A DNA stretch of 64,000 nucleotides from Veillonella absiana (GCF_032970905.1 NZ_JAWJZA010000002.1), one strand, 5' to 3'. Counted from the stretch's first letter, positions 35,282 to 45,694 are shown. Numbers and translations: made by a program. Notes: generated from the sequence alone by a model not told the origin.

Positions 35282-38116
35282 ATGGATTACGGTAAAACAT
35301 TACATTTGCCAGAAACTGAATTCCCAATGCGTGGCAATTTGCCAAAACGGGAACCAGAAATTTTGAAATTTTGGGAAGATAATGACATCTACAACAAACG
35401 TTTGGAATTGCGCAAGGATAGCAAGCCATTCATTTTGCATGATGGCCCTCCCTATGCAAACGGTAAATTGCATATTGGTCATGCGCTCAACAAAACATTA
35501 AAAGATATTATCATGAAATATAAAACCATGACTGGCCATTACACTCGTTACATTCCTGGCTGGGATACACATGGTTTGCCAATCGAACATGCGGTTATTA
35601 AAAACACTGGTTTGAACCGTCATGAAATGGCGCCTCTTGATTTGCGCAATAAATGTAAAGAATACGCGTTGAATTGTGTAGAGGAACAAAAACAAGATTT
35701 CATTCGTTTTGGTGTATTGGGCGAATGGGATCGTCCATATTTGACATTGCGTCCTGAGTTCGAAGTGAAACAAATCGGTATCTTCGGCGAAATGGCGAAA
35801 CGCGGTCATATCTATAAAGGTTTGAAAACTGTATATTGGTGTACTCACTGCGAAACTGCATTGGCAGAGGCAGAAATCGAATACGCTGAGAAAAAATCCT
35901 TCTCCATTTACGTAAAATTCCCTTACGTATCCGAAAAAACTGTGACATTGCCAGCTGGCGTGGATGCTTCCAAGGCGTTCGCTGTTATTTGGACAACTAC
36001 TCCTTGGACAATGCCTGCCAACGTGGCGATTTCCGTGAACCCTGAATTATCCTATTCTTGGGTACAAGTGGGCGACGAATACTATTTGATGGCTACAGAA
36101 CTTGTTGAAAGCGCCCTAAAGGACGCTGGTATCACTGAATACAATGTATTGAACACATTCAGCGGTGCTGATCTAGAATTGGCTACATTCAAACATCCAT
36201 TCGTAGAACGTACATCCACAGTATTATTGGGCGACCATGTTACATTAGAAGCCGGTACTGGTTGCGTACATACAGCACCTGCCCATGGTGAAGATGACTT
36301 TAACGTTGTGGCTCGTTACCGCAAAGAGGGCATCATCGATTTGCCAATCGTATCCCTTGTGGATCCTGTAGGTAAATACATTTCCGCAGTCGACGAAGGT
36401 CGTTATGGCGATACTGAATTCCCATTGGCTGGCGTTGAAATTCATGATGCGGAAGTGCCTGTCATCAAAATCTTGGCACACAACAATGCATTGTTGCACA
36501 AATCCAGCTTGCGTCACCAATACGCTCACTGCTGGCGTTGTAAAAATCCAGTTATCTACCGCGCTACTGAACAATGGTTCAGCTCTGTAGATGGATACCG
36601 TCAAGAAGCGTTGAATGCGATCGACAATCAAGTACAATGGATTCCTAAATGGGGTCATGATCGTATTTATAACATGGTTCGTGACCGTGGTGACTGGTGT
36701 ATTTCTCGTCAACGTACATGGGGCGTGCCAATTCCAGTATTCTACTGTAACGAATGTGGCGAATACGTAATCAACGACGACACCATTAAATCCGTTCAAT
36801 CCTGGGTGGCCAAAGAAGGTTCCGATGCATGGTGGGCTCACGATGCGAAAGAATTATTGCCAGAAGGCTTCACATGCCCTCATTGTGGTCATGATGAATT
36901 CCGCAAAGAACCTGACATCATGGACGTTTGGTTCGATTCCGGTTCCTCTTGGTCCGGCGTGTTAGAAGTTAATGGCCTTGATGTGCCAACAGCTATGTAC
37001 CTAGAAGGTTCTGACCAACATCGTGGTTGGTTCAACTCCTCCTTGTTAACAGGCGTAGCAACCACTGGTCATGCACCTTATAACTCCGTATTGACTCACG
37101 GCTTCGTTGTGGACGGCGAAGGTCGCAAAATGTCTAAATCCGTAGGCAATACTGTGGCTCCTTCCGACATCATCGACGTATATGGCGCTGACGTAATGCG
37201 TTTGTGGGTATCCTCTGCGGATTACCAAGGCGACGTGCGTTTGTCTAAGGACATCGTAAAACAATTGTCCGAAGTATATCGTAAAATCCGTAATACATTC
37301 CGCTTCTTGCTTGGCAACTTGGATGACTTTAATCCAAACACTGATAAGGTGGCTTATGCGGATATGTCCGAATTCGATCAATGGGCGTTACTTCGTCTTG
37401 AGGAAGTGCGCAACAAGGTTACTGAGGCGTACGAAAACTACGAATTCCATATCTTGTACCATACAATCCATAATTTCTGCACAGTAGACTTGAGTTCTAT
37501 CTACCTAGATATTATGAAAGATATTATGTATGCTGAAAGTGCCAACAACCAAGCACGCCGCAGTGCGCAAACAGCGATGTATGAAATCGTGAAAACATTG
37601 GTGGCTATGGTGACTCCAGTACTTTCCTTTACAGCAGAGGAAGTTTGGAAATACATGCCTAAAGAAGATGGCATGAGCGAAAGCGTAATGCTTCAAGATT
37701 GGCCAGCAAGTCATCCAGAACATTACAATGCGGAACTCGCTGCGAAATGGGCTAAATTGCTTGCATTGCGTGGGGACATGACAAAAGCATTGGAAGAAGC
37801 TCGTCAAAACAAAACAATCGGTCATCCATTGGATGCATCCGTAACTGTATACGCTGAGGGCGATGCATTTGCTACATTGAATGCTCTTGGTGAAAGCAAA
37901 CTCGCGGCGTTCTTGATCGTCTCTGAAGCACACCTTGTGGAAGGTAAAGCTCCAGAAGGTTCCGTTGTGAGCGCTGAATCTGGTATCGGTGTTGTGGTAA
38001 CAGCATCTGAACTTGAAAAATGCGAACGCTGCTGGATCCACCGCGATTCCGTTGGTCACGATGCAGAACATCCTACATTGTGCGAACGTTGCGCGAGCGT
38101 GATTAAGGAAGCGTAA
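35282..38116 (+). CDS. ileS: isoleucyl-tRNA synthetase
   Basis: Class I synthetase of 944 residues. The HIGH signature is at 64-67 (KLHIGHALN), KMSKS at 616-620 (GRKMSKSVGN), and the editing domain lies between (TTPWTMPANV, GTGCVHTAPAHGEDDF). A C-terminal zinc site CERC...CERC is present, typical of the bacterial IleS1 form. I start at ATG 35282 (AAAAGGAGCAACATC upstream), not at the in-frame ATG 35255. The gene is monocistronic under a T-box. Confidence 0.96.
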   Translation: MDYGKTLHLPETEFPMRGNLPKREPEILKFWEDNDIYNKRLELRKDSKPFILHDGPPYANGKLHIGHALNKTLKDIIMKYKTMTGHYTRYIPGWDTHGLPIEHAVIKNTGLNRHEMAPLDLRNKCKEYALNCVEEQKQDFIRFGVLGEWDRPYLTLRPEFEVKQIGIFGEMAKRGHIYKGLKTVYWCTHCETALAEAEIEYAEKKSFSIYVKFPYVSEKTVTLPAGVDASKAFAVIWTTTPWTMPANVAISVNPELSYSWVQVGDEYYLMATELVESALKDAGITEYNVLNTFSGADLELATFKHPFVERTSTVLLGDHVTLEAGTGCVHTAPAHGEDDFNVVARYRKEGIIDLPIVSLVDPVGKYISAVDEGRYGDTEFPLAGVEIHDAEVPVIKILAHNNALLHKSSLRHQYAHCWRCKNPVIYRATEQWFSSVDGYRQEALNAIDNQVQWIPKWGHDRIYNMVRDRGDWCISRQRTWGVPIPVFYCNECGEYVINDDTIKSVQSWVAKEGSDAWWAHDAKELLPEGFTCPHCGHDEFRKEPDIMDVWFDSGSSWSGVLEVNGLDVPTAMYLEGSDQHRGWFNSSLLTGVATTGHAPYNSVLTHGFVVDGEGRKMSKSVGNTVAPSDIIDVYGADVMRLWVSSADYQGDVRLSKDIVKQLSEVYRKIRNTFRFLLGNLDDFNPNTDKVAYADMSEFDQWALLRLEEVRNKVTEAYENYEFHILYHTIHNFCTVDLSSIYLDIMKDIMYAESANNQARRSAQTAMYEIVKTLVAMVTPVLSFTAEEVWKYMPKEDGMSESVMLQDWPASHPEHYNAELAAKWAKLLALRGDMTKALEEARQNKTIGHPLDASVTVYAEGDAFATLNALGESKLAAFLIVSEAHLVEGKAPEGSVVSAESGIGVVVTASELEKCERCWIHRDSVGHDAEHPTLCERCASVIKEA

Positions 38117-38172
38117 AAAAAGAAACATTATCTGAATGCTAGGGTCGAAGGTGTATCCTGGCTACAGATATA

Positions 38173-38220
38173 AAAAAGGAAGATTCTACTAGTGTTAATA
38201 CTAATAGAATCTCCCTTTTT
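38173..38220 (+). terminator. terminator after ileS
   Basis: AAAAAGG.AGATTCTA and TAGAATCT.CCTTTTT pair with one mismatch. A second hairpin CCCCGACTAAC/GTTAATCGGGG follows at 38291-38316. Confidence 0.85.
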
Positions 38221-38423
38221 AGGTTCGGTTTCAGACAAGTAAATGTTCCGGTCAGGAACATGAGAAAATCATAGTGAAAGATATGAAAATCCCCGACTAA
38301 CAGTAGTTAATCGGGGGTGTTTTGATGTAAGATTTTACATGCTTTTGTCCCTTTAGTATATCACATCATATTAAAAATACAATAGTAAAAATTATTTCTT
38401 ACAAGTGTATTCTTGAGGAACAA

Positions 38424-38460
38424 AAAAAGATAGCCATGCGTCTTTCGACTACATGGCTAT
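38424..38460 (-). terminator. terminator of the solute-binding protein gene
   Basis: ATAGCCATG and CATGGCTAT are perfect arms; on the minus strand a T7 tract follows, as expected for the gene ending at 38548. Confidence 0.75.
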
Positions 38461-38547
38461 TGTCTCGGGTAGAGTTAATACTCATCCAAAATTCCTCTTG
38501 AAATATAGTATACAGAGGATTTACTGGATTAGCAATTAACGATTCGT

Positions 38548-39336
38548 TTATTTTGCTTGTTGGTAGTTACCGAACCATTTTTCATAGATTTTTTGGTATG
38601 TACCGTCTTCTTTTAATTCTTTCAATGCTTTGTTAACTGCATCGCGTAGAGCCGCATTGTCTTTTTTGAAGCCCAATACTGTGCCTGGGGATTCAGAAGG
38701 TTGACCGGCAAGACGAAGGTCTTTGTCAGCACCTTGTTTCAAGTAGTACATAGCTACAGCGTTATCGATGATAGCACCATCAATTGTACCAGCATTTAAT
38801 TCCATGAAAATAGTAGCATTAGAATCAATTTCTTTTACAGTTGTATTAGGAATCGCTTTTGCCATATCTACAGGAATGGTACCGATTTGTGCGCCTACAG
38901 TTTTGCCTGCTAAATCTTGCATAGAATTAATGGATGTGTTGTCTTTACGTACAACAGTTACATAACCAGCATCTTTGAAGTATACATCACTGAATGTTAA
39001 TACTTTTTCACGTTCTGGAGTCGCGTTGATACCAGCAGCGATCATGTCGATGTCGCCAGATTGTGCAGCAGGGATTAATGCATCAAAACCCATGCTTACA
39101 AATTGCATTTTCAAACCGAGTTTTTTAGCAATTGCTTCGGACAAATCAACGTCGAAACCAACGTATTTATCGCCTTCAGTGAATTCATATGGAGGGAATG
39201 TAGTTTCAGAACCTACACGCAATACGCCCTCTTGAGTGGTCATTTTTTTAGCAGTATCGCCACCACAACCAGCGATTAACCCAATTGCTAATGCAGCTGT
39301 TGCTACAATAGCTGCCAGTTTTTTGAATTTAAACAT
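38548..39336 (-). CDS. polar amino-acid ABC transporter substrate-binding lipoprotein
   Basis: A lipobox signal peptide (LAIGLIAGC, Cys about 22) anchors the protein to the outer face of the cytoplasmic membrane. The fold of family 3 binding proteins is shown by LRVGSETTFPPYEF, VGFDVDLSEAIAKKLG, DMIAAGINATPEREK and GKTVGAQIGT. These bind glutamine, cystine or basic amino acids; the arginine that grips the carboxylate is likely the one in TPEREK. AAGGAGGCACTT precedes ATG 39336; the in-frame ATG at 39354 is less well placed. No permease or ATPase adjoins it, so it must use partners encoded elsewhere. Confidence 0.92.
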   Translation of the reverse strand: MFKFKKLAAIVATAALAIGLIAGCGGDTAKKMTTQEGVLRVGSETTFPPYEFTEGDKYVGFDVDLSEAIAKKLGLKMQFVSMGFDALIPAAQSGDIDMIAAGINATPEREKVLTFSDVYFKDAGYVTVVRKDNTSINSMQDLAGKTVGAQIGTIPVDMAKAIPNTTVKEIDSNATIFMELNAGTIDGAIIDNAVAMYYLKQGADKDLRLAGQPSESPGTVLGFKKDNAALRDAVNKALKELKEDGTYQKIYEKWFGNYQQAK

Positions 39337-39373
39337 AAGTGCCTCCTTACACATACCACATTGGCGTCGTTTC

Positions 39374-39404
39374 GGTGAAAGCTAACGCTATTGTGACTTT
39401 CACC
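39374..39404. promoter_or_regulatory. inverted repeat GGTGAAAG ... CTTTCACC
   Basis: Perfect 8-base arms 15 bases apart upstream of the solute-binding lipoprotein gene. The same word flanks several other genes of the window, here in inverted order. Confidence 0.6.
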
Positions 39405-39601
39405 ATATGGAATCCCAAAAATACAACAAACGCCTATCTATGAATATTGTACGGTTTTTTATGCATTAGTGCAAGATTTAAAGTATAAATATAACTAATG
39501 TATTCATAATGCATGGTTGACTCTATAACGAAATCGATAAAATTTGTTATACTAATAAAGTAGCTTGGTGTAATAGGATAATCAAGCTTGAGGAGGATAC
39601 T

Positions 39602-40795
39602 ATGATTCAAGGAAAACAATCATTCCTAGCAGCTTGTGATAATCATAAGTCTGCTGCATTTACAATAAATATGACATTGGCTCAGAATCCTGAAATTTCT
39701 AGCCAAGAATTTGAATCTGTGAAAACTATTGGTCGTGTGCTTGAGCAAGCGGGGATTCCCGTGGAATATGAATTTTGTAATTTGCCTACTGCCTTTATCG
39801 CTCATGCGGTACAGGTGGATAACCCCACAGCTTGTTTGGCCATACTCTGTGAATACGATGCCTTACCTGGCGTGGGTCATGCATGCGGTCATAGTGCTAG
39901 TGGATCCATGAGCACATTGGCAGCATTGGCACTTCATCAAATGCAAACAGAAGGTTATGAATTTCATGGCGATATCGATATTATTGGTACCCCTGATGAA
40001 GAGGCTACGGGATGTAAGGTGGACATGGTGAATGCGGGCGTGTTCAAAGACTATGATTTTGCTATTATGGTTCATCTTGATGGGGAGGAAACGCGTCCAA
40101 ACTCCAATTTTCTAGCGTTAGATAATTTCCGCGCTCGATTTTATGGTAAACCAGCTCATGCAGCAGGGGAGCCTTGGAATGGTGTGAATGCGGCGAATGG
40201 TATGCAATTGGCCATCCATGCCCTAGACATGCTTCGCCAACAAGTGCGACCTGAAACGCGCATCGGTAACTGGATTATTAAGGCAGGTACCGCATCCAAT
40301 ATTATTCCTGACTTTGCCGAATTTGAAAGCTGCGTTCGTCATACAGAGCGTACGTATTTAAATACTATTTCAGAACAAGTAAAACGCATCTTTGAAGGTG
40401 CGGCTATGGCCACTGGTACGAGAGTGGAATATGGATTCCACGGTAATTGCTACGATAGTATGAATGTCCTTGAATCGGGCAATCATCTCATCGAGGATGT
40501 GATGACAAATTTAGATATACCGTTCATACCAGGTGCAGCACCAGTGTCGGGGAGTTCGGATATTGGTAATGTGAGCTTTCAATGTCCCGCATTCCATCCT
40601 AAATTGCGATTAGCTGGTGAAGATAAGGTGTGCCACTCTGTTGAATTCGCCGCAGCCATGCAGGATCCGACTATTGAACAAACTATTTTAGATGGTGCCC
40701 ACATTATAGGGTTGTCGTTGCTTTCATTAATGGAAAAACCTGAGACATTAGCCACAATCAAGGCCGAGTTCGACGCATCCAACATTAAGAATTAA
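39602..40795 (+). CDS. M20-family amidohydrolase (AbgB-like)
   Basis: The 397-residue metallohydrolase has the M20 pattern: CEYDALPGVGHACGHSASG with metal ligands, GTPDEEATG with catalytic Glu pair, and KPAHAAGEPWNGVNA in the dimerisation domain. The late block VSGSSDIGNVSFQCPAFHP is characteristic of p-aminobenzoyl-glutamate hydrolase-type members, so a folate-breakdown or N-acyl amino-acid substrate is possible. GAGGAGGATACT precedes the start. It lies alone between an AT-rich gap with palindromes and the HAD gene. Confidence 0.87.
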   Translation: MIQGKQSFLAACDNHKSAAFTINMTLAQNPEISSQEFESVKTIGRVLEQAGIPVEYEFCNLPTAFIAHAVQVDNPTACLAILCEYDALPGVGHACGHSASGSMSTLAALALHQMQTEGYEFHGDIDIIGTPDEEATGCKVDMVNAGVFKDYDFAIMVHLDGEETRPNSNFLALDNFRARFYGKPAHAAGEPWNGVNAANGMQLAIHALDMLRQQVRPETRIGNWIIKAGTASNIIPDFAEFESCVRHTERTYLNTISEQVKRIFEGAAMATGTRVEYGFHGNCYDSMNVLESGNHLIEDVMTNLDIPFIPGAAPVSGSSDIGNVSFQCPAFHPKLRLAGEDKVCHSVEFAAAMQDPTIEQTILDGAHIIGLSLLSLMEKPETLATIKAEFDASNIKN

Positions 40796-40887
40796 AATTA
40801 AGAACCCAAATGAGGCATCAAAATCAAGCCTTAAATTTAATCATCAAATTTAAGCATTAAATTCAAAATTAAAGAATAAGGAATTAC

Positions 40888-41745
40888 ATGAATTTACAAA
40901 ATGAAAAACCAGTGCGTCTCATCGTTAGTGATGTGGATGGTACCTTGGTAAATACCAAAAAATCGATTACTGACGAAAATGTAGCGGCCATTAAATTAGC
41001 CATGGACCAAGGTGTACGCGTGGCTATTGCCTCTGGCCGTGCATGGAACGAGATGAATGAAATCTTTGACAAGATTCCTGATTTGCGCTATTTCATCTGC
41101 TCAAATGGGGCGCTTGTGATGGATAAACAGGATAATCGTCAGGTTTATCGCGAGGGATTTCCGAAACAGCAGGCCTTACATTTGCTAGATCGATTGCTGG
41201 AATATGGTATTTACACAGAGGCCTACATGGGTGCTGCGATTTATGGTACTCGTGAAAGTTTGCCGCGCGTGGATTATTATATTCGTGAAAATATTCGTCT
41301 CTTTGTTCTCGAAACGCGTACCTTTGTAGCCGATTTGCGTACCTATATGGACCAATTCGACATGGGGCCTGAAAAATTGCAAGTATTTTATGGTGATGAA
41401 AGTATGAAACAGCGCATTGTGCAGGATCTATCTAATGATATTAGCTATGATTTGTTGTTATCTAGTGAAGGTAATTTGGAATTCGTATTGCCACACACAA
41501 CAAAGGGCAATGCGGTAAAAGAGCTAGGTGCTAATTGGGGAATCGGGGCGGATCAAATCATGACCATCGGCGATTCTCATAATGATGTGTCCATGCTACA
41601 ATTTGCGGATATCTCTATTGCCATGGGGAATTCTGATGATTTTGTGAAAGATTCAGCCCAGTACATTACTAAGGATAACGATTCCAATGGTGTGGCTTAT
41701 GCGATTCACCAAGTATTGGAGAGAAACAAGCAATTGATGTCTTAA
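40888..41745 (+). CDS. Cof-type HAD-IIB phosphatase
   Basis: The 285-residue protein has D15 and D17 in VSDVDGTL, ASGR (motif II) and GDSHNDVSML (motif IV), with the C2 cap between. Cof-like enzymes dephosphorylate sugar phosphates, flavin or pyridoxal phosphates; substrate not known. The 90-base gap before it is a run of AT-rich quasi-repeats of CATTAAA/ATCAAAT type. Confidence 0.9.
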   Translation: MNLQNEKPVRLIVSDVDGTLVNTKKSITDENVAAIKLAMDQGVRVAIASGRAWNEMNEIFDKIPDLRYFICSNGALVMDKQDNRQVYREGFPKQQALHLLDRLLEYGIYTEAYMGAAIYGTRESLPRVDYYIRENIRLFVLETRTFVADLRTYMDQFDMGPEKLQVFYGDESMKQRIVQDLSNDISYDLLLSSEGNLEFVLPHTTKGNAVKELGANWGIGADQIMTIGDSHNDVSMLQFADISIAMGNSDDFVKDSAQYITKDNDSNGVAYAIHQVLERNKQLMS

Positions 41746-41810
41746 ATGATGTCTAATTGATACTTTAATTGTAGTACTATGTAGCATTCATTTTTTATGG
41801 GAGGTGGCAT

Positions 41811-42032
41811 ATGGCGAAAATAATATTTTCTATACGAGATACTTGTGTGAAATGTGGTGCCTGTGCCGTTGACTGTCCCGTGCAATGCATTTCACCAGGA
41901 GAATTTCAATTTTATATTGGCCACGGCTGTATTCGCTGCGGTGATTGCTACTCCATCTGCCCTGTAGGGGCGGTGCATATGGAGGCTATCGAGGATACAG
42001 CGGGAGAGGGACCATTGAAAGAGGAAGATTAA
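41811..42032 (+). CDS. 2[4Fe-4S] ferredoxin
   Basis: The 73-residue protein holds two CxxCxxCxxxCP clusters: CVKCGACAVDCP (near 12-23) and CIRCGDCYSICP (near 43-54), plus an acidic tail. It carries low-potential electrons, for example to hydrogenase or pyruvate:ferredoxin oxidoreductase. GGGAGGTGGCAT precedes the start. Confidence 0.95.
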   Translation: MAKIIFSIRDTCVKCGACAVDCPVQCISPGEFQFYIGHGCIRCGDCYSICPVGAVHMEAIEDTAGEGPLKEED

Positions 42033-42130
42033 CATATTGCTGATGGAGATATAGCTTTCACATATGATATAATAAGAGGTAAACAAAAAGAGTAATAGCT
42101 TTCACAAGCACATGCTAATGGAGGATGTAA

Positions 42131-43666
42131 ATGGAAAACAAGGAATTTGTTATTGTTGTCGATTTCGGTGGTCAATATAACCAGTTGATCGCTCGTCGCG
42201 TTCGTGAAAACCACGTATACTGCGAAGTATATCCATATAATAAAGCCGTAGAGAAAATCAAAGAATTGAAACCACAAGGCGTTATTTTCACTGGTGGCCC
42301 TAATAGCGTATACGAGGATAATGCGCCTCAAATCGAAGCTGAGGTGTTCGAGCTAGGGATTCCTGTGCTTGGTCTATGCTATGGTATGCAATTCATGGCG
42401 CATACCTTGGGTGGTGAGGTTACATCTGCTGAAAGTCGCGAATTTGGCAAAACACCTATGAAATGTGATTTGTCCTCTTTGTTATTCAAAGGTTTGAGCG
42501 AAGAAGAAATCGTTTGGATGAGTCATGTGGACTATGTAGCATCCATTCCTGAAGGCTTTAAAGTCGTTGCCACTACTGACAACTGTCCTGTGGCGGCTAT
42601 GGAAAATGCAGATAAAAAATTATATGCTATGCAATGCCATCCAGAAGTATTGCACTCTGAACACGGCAAAGAAATGCTCCATAATTTCTTGTATGAAGTA
42701 TGTGGGCTAACAGGCACTTGGACAATGGCTAACTATGCAAAAACAGCTATTGAAGACATCCGCAACACAGTAGGCGACGGCAAAGTATTGTTGGCGTTAT
42801 CCGGCGGTGTAGATAGCTCTGTAGCAGCAGCATTGATCTCCAAAGCGGTGGGTAGCCAATTGACTTGTATCTTCGTTGACCATGGCTTGATGCGTAAAAA
42901 CGAAGGCGACGAAGTAGAAGCAGCGTTCAAAGATTCCGGTATGCATTTTATCCGCGTGGATGCAGAAGAACGTTTCTTGAGCAAACTGGCTGGTCTTGAA
43001 GAACCAGAAGCGAAGCGTAAAACTATTGGTGAAGAATTCATTCGCGTATTTGAAGACGAAGGCCGTAAAATCGGTTCCGTTGATTTCTTAGCGCAAGGTA
43101 CTATCTACCCTGACGTTATCGAATCTGGTGCTGGCGATGCCGCAGTTATCAAATCTCACCACAACGTAGGCGGCTTGCCTGCAGTAGTAGATTTCAAAGG
43201 TTTAATCGAACCACTTCGTAATTTGTTCAAAGACGAAGTGCGTGAACTCGGTTCTGAATTGGGCCTTGCTGACTACCTAGTATGGCGTCAACCATTCCCA
43301 GGTCCTGGTCTTGCTATCCGCGTAATGGGCGACATCACAAAAGATAAATTAGATATCCTTCGTGATGCAGACTGGATCTTCCGCGAAGAAATCGCGAATG
43401 CTGGTCTTGATCGCAGCATCAACCAATACTTTGCAGTATTGACTAACACTCGTACTGTAGGCGTAATGGGCGACTTTCGTACATATGATTACACATTGGC
43501 GTTGCGCGGTGTAACAACAACTGACTTTATGACAGCTGACTGGGCCCGCATCCCTTACGAAGTACTAGATAAAATCTCTAGTCGCATCGTAAACGAAGTA
43601 CAACATATTAACCGTATCGTGTATGATATCACATCTAAACCACCTGCTACCATTGAGTGGGAGTGA
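42131..43666 (+). CDS. guaA: GMP synthase (glutamine-hydrolysing)
   Basis: GuaA aminates XMP to GMP. The N-terminal amidotransferase has Cys83 (GLCYGMQ) and CHPE; the ATP-pyrophosphatase P-loop SGGVDSS starts at residue 224; the C-terminal dimer domain ends PPATIEWE. Length 511 is normal. Two CTTTCACA words lie upstream (42055, 42099). The last codons form the attachment site of the mobile island that follows; the coding sequence remains intact. Confidence 0.96.
   Translation: MENKEFVIVVDFGGQYNQLIARRVRENHVYCEVYPYNKAVEKIKELKPQGVIFTGGPNSVYEDNAPQIEAEVFELGIPVLGLCYGMQFMAHTLGGEVTSAESREFGKTPMKCDLSSLLFKGLSEEEIVWMSHVDYVASIPEGFKVVATTDNCPVAAMENADKKLYAMQCHPEVLHSEHGKEMLHNFLYEVCGLTGTWTMANYAKTAIEDIRNTVGDGKVLLALSGGVDSSVAAALISKAVGSQLTCIFVDHGLMRKNEGDEVEAAFKDSGMHFIRVDAEERFLSKLAGLEEPEAKRKTIGEEFIRVFEDEGRKIGSVDFLAQGTIYPDVIESGAGDAAVIKSHHNVGGLPAVVDFKGLIEPLRNLFKDEVRELGSELGLADYLVWRQPFPGPGLAIRVMGDITKDKLDILRDADWIFREEIANAGLDRSINQYFAVLTNTRTVGVMGDFRTYDYTLALRGVTTTDFMTADWARIPYEVLDKISSRIVNEVQHINRIVYDITSKPPATIEWE
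43655..43662. repeat. left attachment repeat GAGTGGGA
   Basis: It lies inside the final guaA codons; the matching copy is at 52492-52499. Confidence 0.8.
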
Positions 43667-43713
43667 TTAAAAACAGTCTCTAAAGCCTTATAAATAGCCG
43701 TTTTACAACTAAT

Positions 43714-43735
43714 ATGCTTGCAAAATGCTTGCAGA
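43714..43735. repeat. tandem 11-mers near the left island end
   Basis: ATGCTTGCAAA and ATGCTTGCAGA are adjacent. The same pair type occurs near the right end at 52370-52391, in the same orientation. They may be arm-type recombinase sites. Confidence 0.75.
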
Positions 43736-43860
43736 TTTTAGAAATACATCACCTGAAGAATAATTCTTTGGGTGATTTTTTTGTATTTGAAAATGCTACA
43801 GGAAGTTTCCCGTAGCATTATTTATTACAGTAAATTATTCTCTTTTAAGTATTCAATTCT

Positions 43861-44196
43861 CTATTTTAGAATTTCATCTCTTGAAAGGTCTTCAAATTCT
43901 TTCTGTGTTAGTGGTAGAGAGTAATACTCTACAGATTTGTTTTTAATAGAATCAAACTGTTCCTTTGTAATAGAGTAAGACTCCAAGTCAAACAGATTAT
44001 CCGATAGTTCCTTTAAGATGTTACAAACATCAGAATTGAACGGATGCTCTTTGTCATTACCATAGAAAACAAGTTTGGCGTTCCAATTATTTTCATCTGT
44101 TTCAATATCGTTAGGGAATTTATCTTCCACAATTATCTTGAAACCTATTTCTTTTTTCATTGCAAGTTCATACATAAATAAAACAAAATCTCTCAT
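43861..44196 (-). CDS. island hypothetical protein, 111 aa
   Basis: ATG 44196 on the minus strand; the product is acidic and soluble (KLVFYGNDKEHPFNSD, YYSLPLTQKEFEDLSRDEIL) and has no membrane segment. The family is not recognised. It starts 35 bases from the relaxase start in divergent orientation, so the short gap probably contains promoters for both and possibly oriT. Confidence 0.55.
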   Translation of the reverse strand: MRDFVLFMYELAMKKEIGFKIIVEDKFPNDIETDENNWNAKLVFYGNDKEHPFNSDVCNILKELSDNLFDLESYSITKEQFDSIKNKSVEYYSLPLTQKEFEDLSRDEILK

Positions 44197-44230
44197 TTTC
44201 GGATTATATCCTCAATGAGGTGATCAGCTG

Positions 44231-45694
44231 ATGGCGGTTACGAAGATACATCCGATCAAGAGCACGCTGAAAAAAGCGATAGACTATATCTGCAATGGCG
44301 ATAAAACCGATGATGAAATCTATGTTACTACCCACCTTTGCAGCAGAGAAAATGCCCACAAGGAATTTGAACTCACCAAAAAACAGTTTAACTCAAGAAC
44401 CAAGACTTTAGCTCATCATCTGATCCAATCCTTCGTGCCGGAAGAAGTGAGTTTTGAAGAAGCTCATCGGGTAGGAATCGAACTTTGCGAAAATATTTTA
44501 GAGGGGAAATATGAATATGTCCTAGCAACACATATCGACAAAGACCATATTCACAATCACATCATTTTTAATTCCATTGATGTAGAAGAAGGTAAGGTTT
44601 ATCACTCCTATTACGGTTCCTATATGAACATCCGAAATCAAAGCGATAGGCTTTGCAAGGAACATAATTTGTCTGTGATTGACCTGGAAACACAGAGGGA
44701 AATCAACGAAATTAAGCGAAGAAAATTTGTAAGTTGGCATGATTGGAATGAGAGTAAAAAAGGCAGTAGCTATAAGTCAAGGCTTCAGTTTGATATTGAT
44801 AGGAGTATTCAGAAGTCCGTTGATTGGCAGGACTTTCTATCTAAGATGGAAAGCTATGGATACGAGATAAAATTCGGTAAGCATATTGCTTTTAGAAGTA
44901 ATAATCAGCAGAGATTTACCCGAGCAAAGACGATTGGAGAGAACTATACCGAAGAACGGATTAAAGTTAGGATTCTGAATAAAGAAAAAGAACTTGGCAA
45001 TATCATTGATATTAAGAATAACGAAAAAGTGAGGTCAAGCAAAGGATATGAGCATTGGGCTACGAAACATAACCTTAAAACGGCAGCTTCTACACTTATT
45101 GAAATTAGAGACAGGGGATTTAATTCGATGGAGGAATTGGAGCGTGGTATCAGCCGAATCTCAATCGAAAAAAATGAATTGAAGCGAGAGTTTGATAAGC
45201 TGTCATGGGAGCAAAAAAGGATAAAGGAAGTAGTAAAGCATATTCAAATCTGTATCAGCAAAAGAGAGCATTATGAAGGATATCGTAAAAATCCAAATGA
45301 TAAAATTTATATGATGATGAACCGAAAAGATGTGGAAGCTTATCAGAAATCTTATGAGGAAATAGATGTTTTTTTGAAACAGTTCCCGCATTTGAAAAAT
45401 ACTGTATTGGAAGGATTGAAGAGCAAATCCGGTAAAAATCTTTTCAGGAAATTGAATGAGCATTCGAAGGATTTGAGATTAAAACAAGAAAGGATAGCGA
45501 AACAGCATGATTCTTTAATGGAGGAGTTTACCGAGCTTAGACACCTTAAGAATAATATGGATGATTATCTTGGAAAAAATGTAGTTGAAAAGGAAAAAGA
45601 TTCGATTATTGAAAGGATTTCAAAACGCAAAAAGATAGAAGCGAATAGAGAATCGAAACGTGATAATAATATAAAGACTCATAGTGAAAGATGA
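44231..45694 (+). CDS. MOBP-type relaxase/mobilisation protein
   Basis: The 487-residue protein should nick DNA at an origin of transfer. A candidate catalytic Tyr19 (KKAIDYI) and the metal-binding motif H101-x-D-x-D-H106-x-H108-x-H110 (HIDKDHIHNH) are present, the MOBP arrangement. The N-terminal third is the relaxase domain (GKVYHSYYGSYMNIRNQSD); the C-terminal half is a long charged coiled coil (KNELKREFD...KRIKEVVKH). No coupling protein or type IV secretion gene is present, so the island would need a helper element. An accessory MobC-like gene is not obvious. Confidence 0.9.
   Translation: MAVTKIHPIKSTLKKAIDYICNGDKTDDEIYVTTHLCSRENAHKEFELTKKQFNSRTKTLAHHLIQSFVPEEVSFEEAHRVGIELCENILEGKYEYVLATHIDKDHIHNHIIFNSIDVEEGKVYHSYYGSYMNIRNQSDRLCKEHNLSVIDLETQREINEIKRRKFVSWHDWNESKKGSSYKSRLQFDIDRSIQKSVDWQDFLSKMESYGYEIKFGKHIAFRSNNQQRFTRAKTIGENYTEERIKVRILNKEKELGNIIDIKNNEKVRSSKGYEHWATKHNLKTAASTLIEIRDRGFNSMEELERGISRISIEKNELKREFDKLSWEQKRIKEVVKHIQICISKREHYEGYRKNPNDKIYMMMNRKDVEAYQKSYEEIDVFLKQFPHLKNTVLEGLKSKSGKNLFRKLNEHSKDLRLKQERIAKQHDSLMEEFTELRHLKNNMDDYLGKNVVEKEKDSIIERISKRKKIEANRESKRDNNIKTHSER

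Noticed and set aside
36245..36841. 198-residue minus-strand frame inside ileS
   Set aside because: Shadow frame; ileS is intact and fully conserved on the plus strand.
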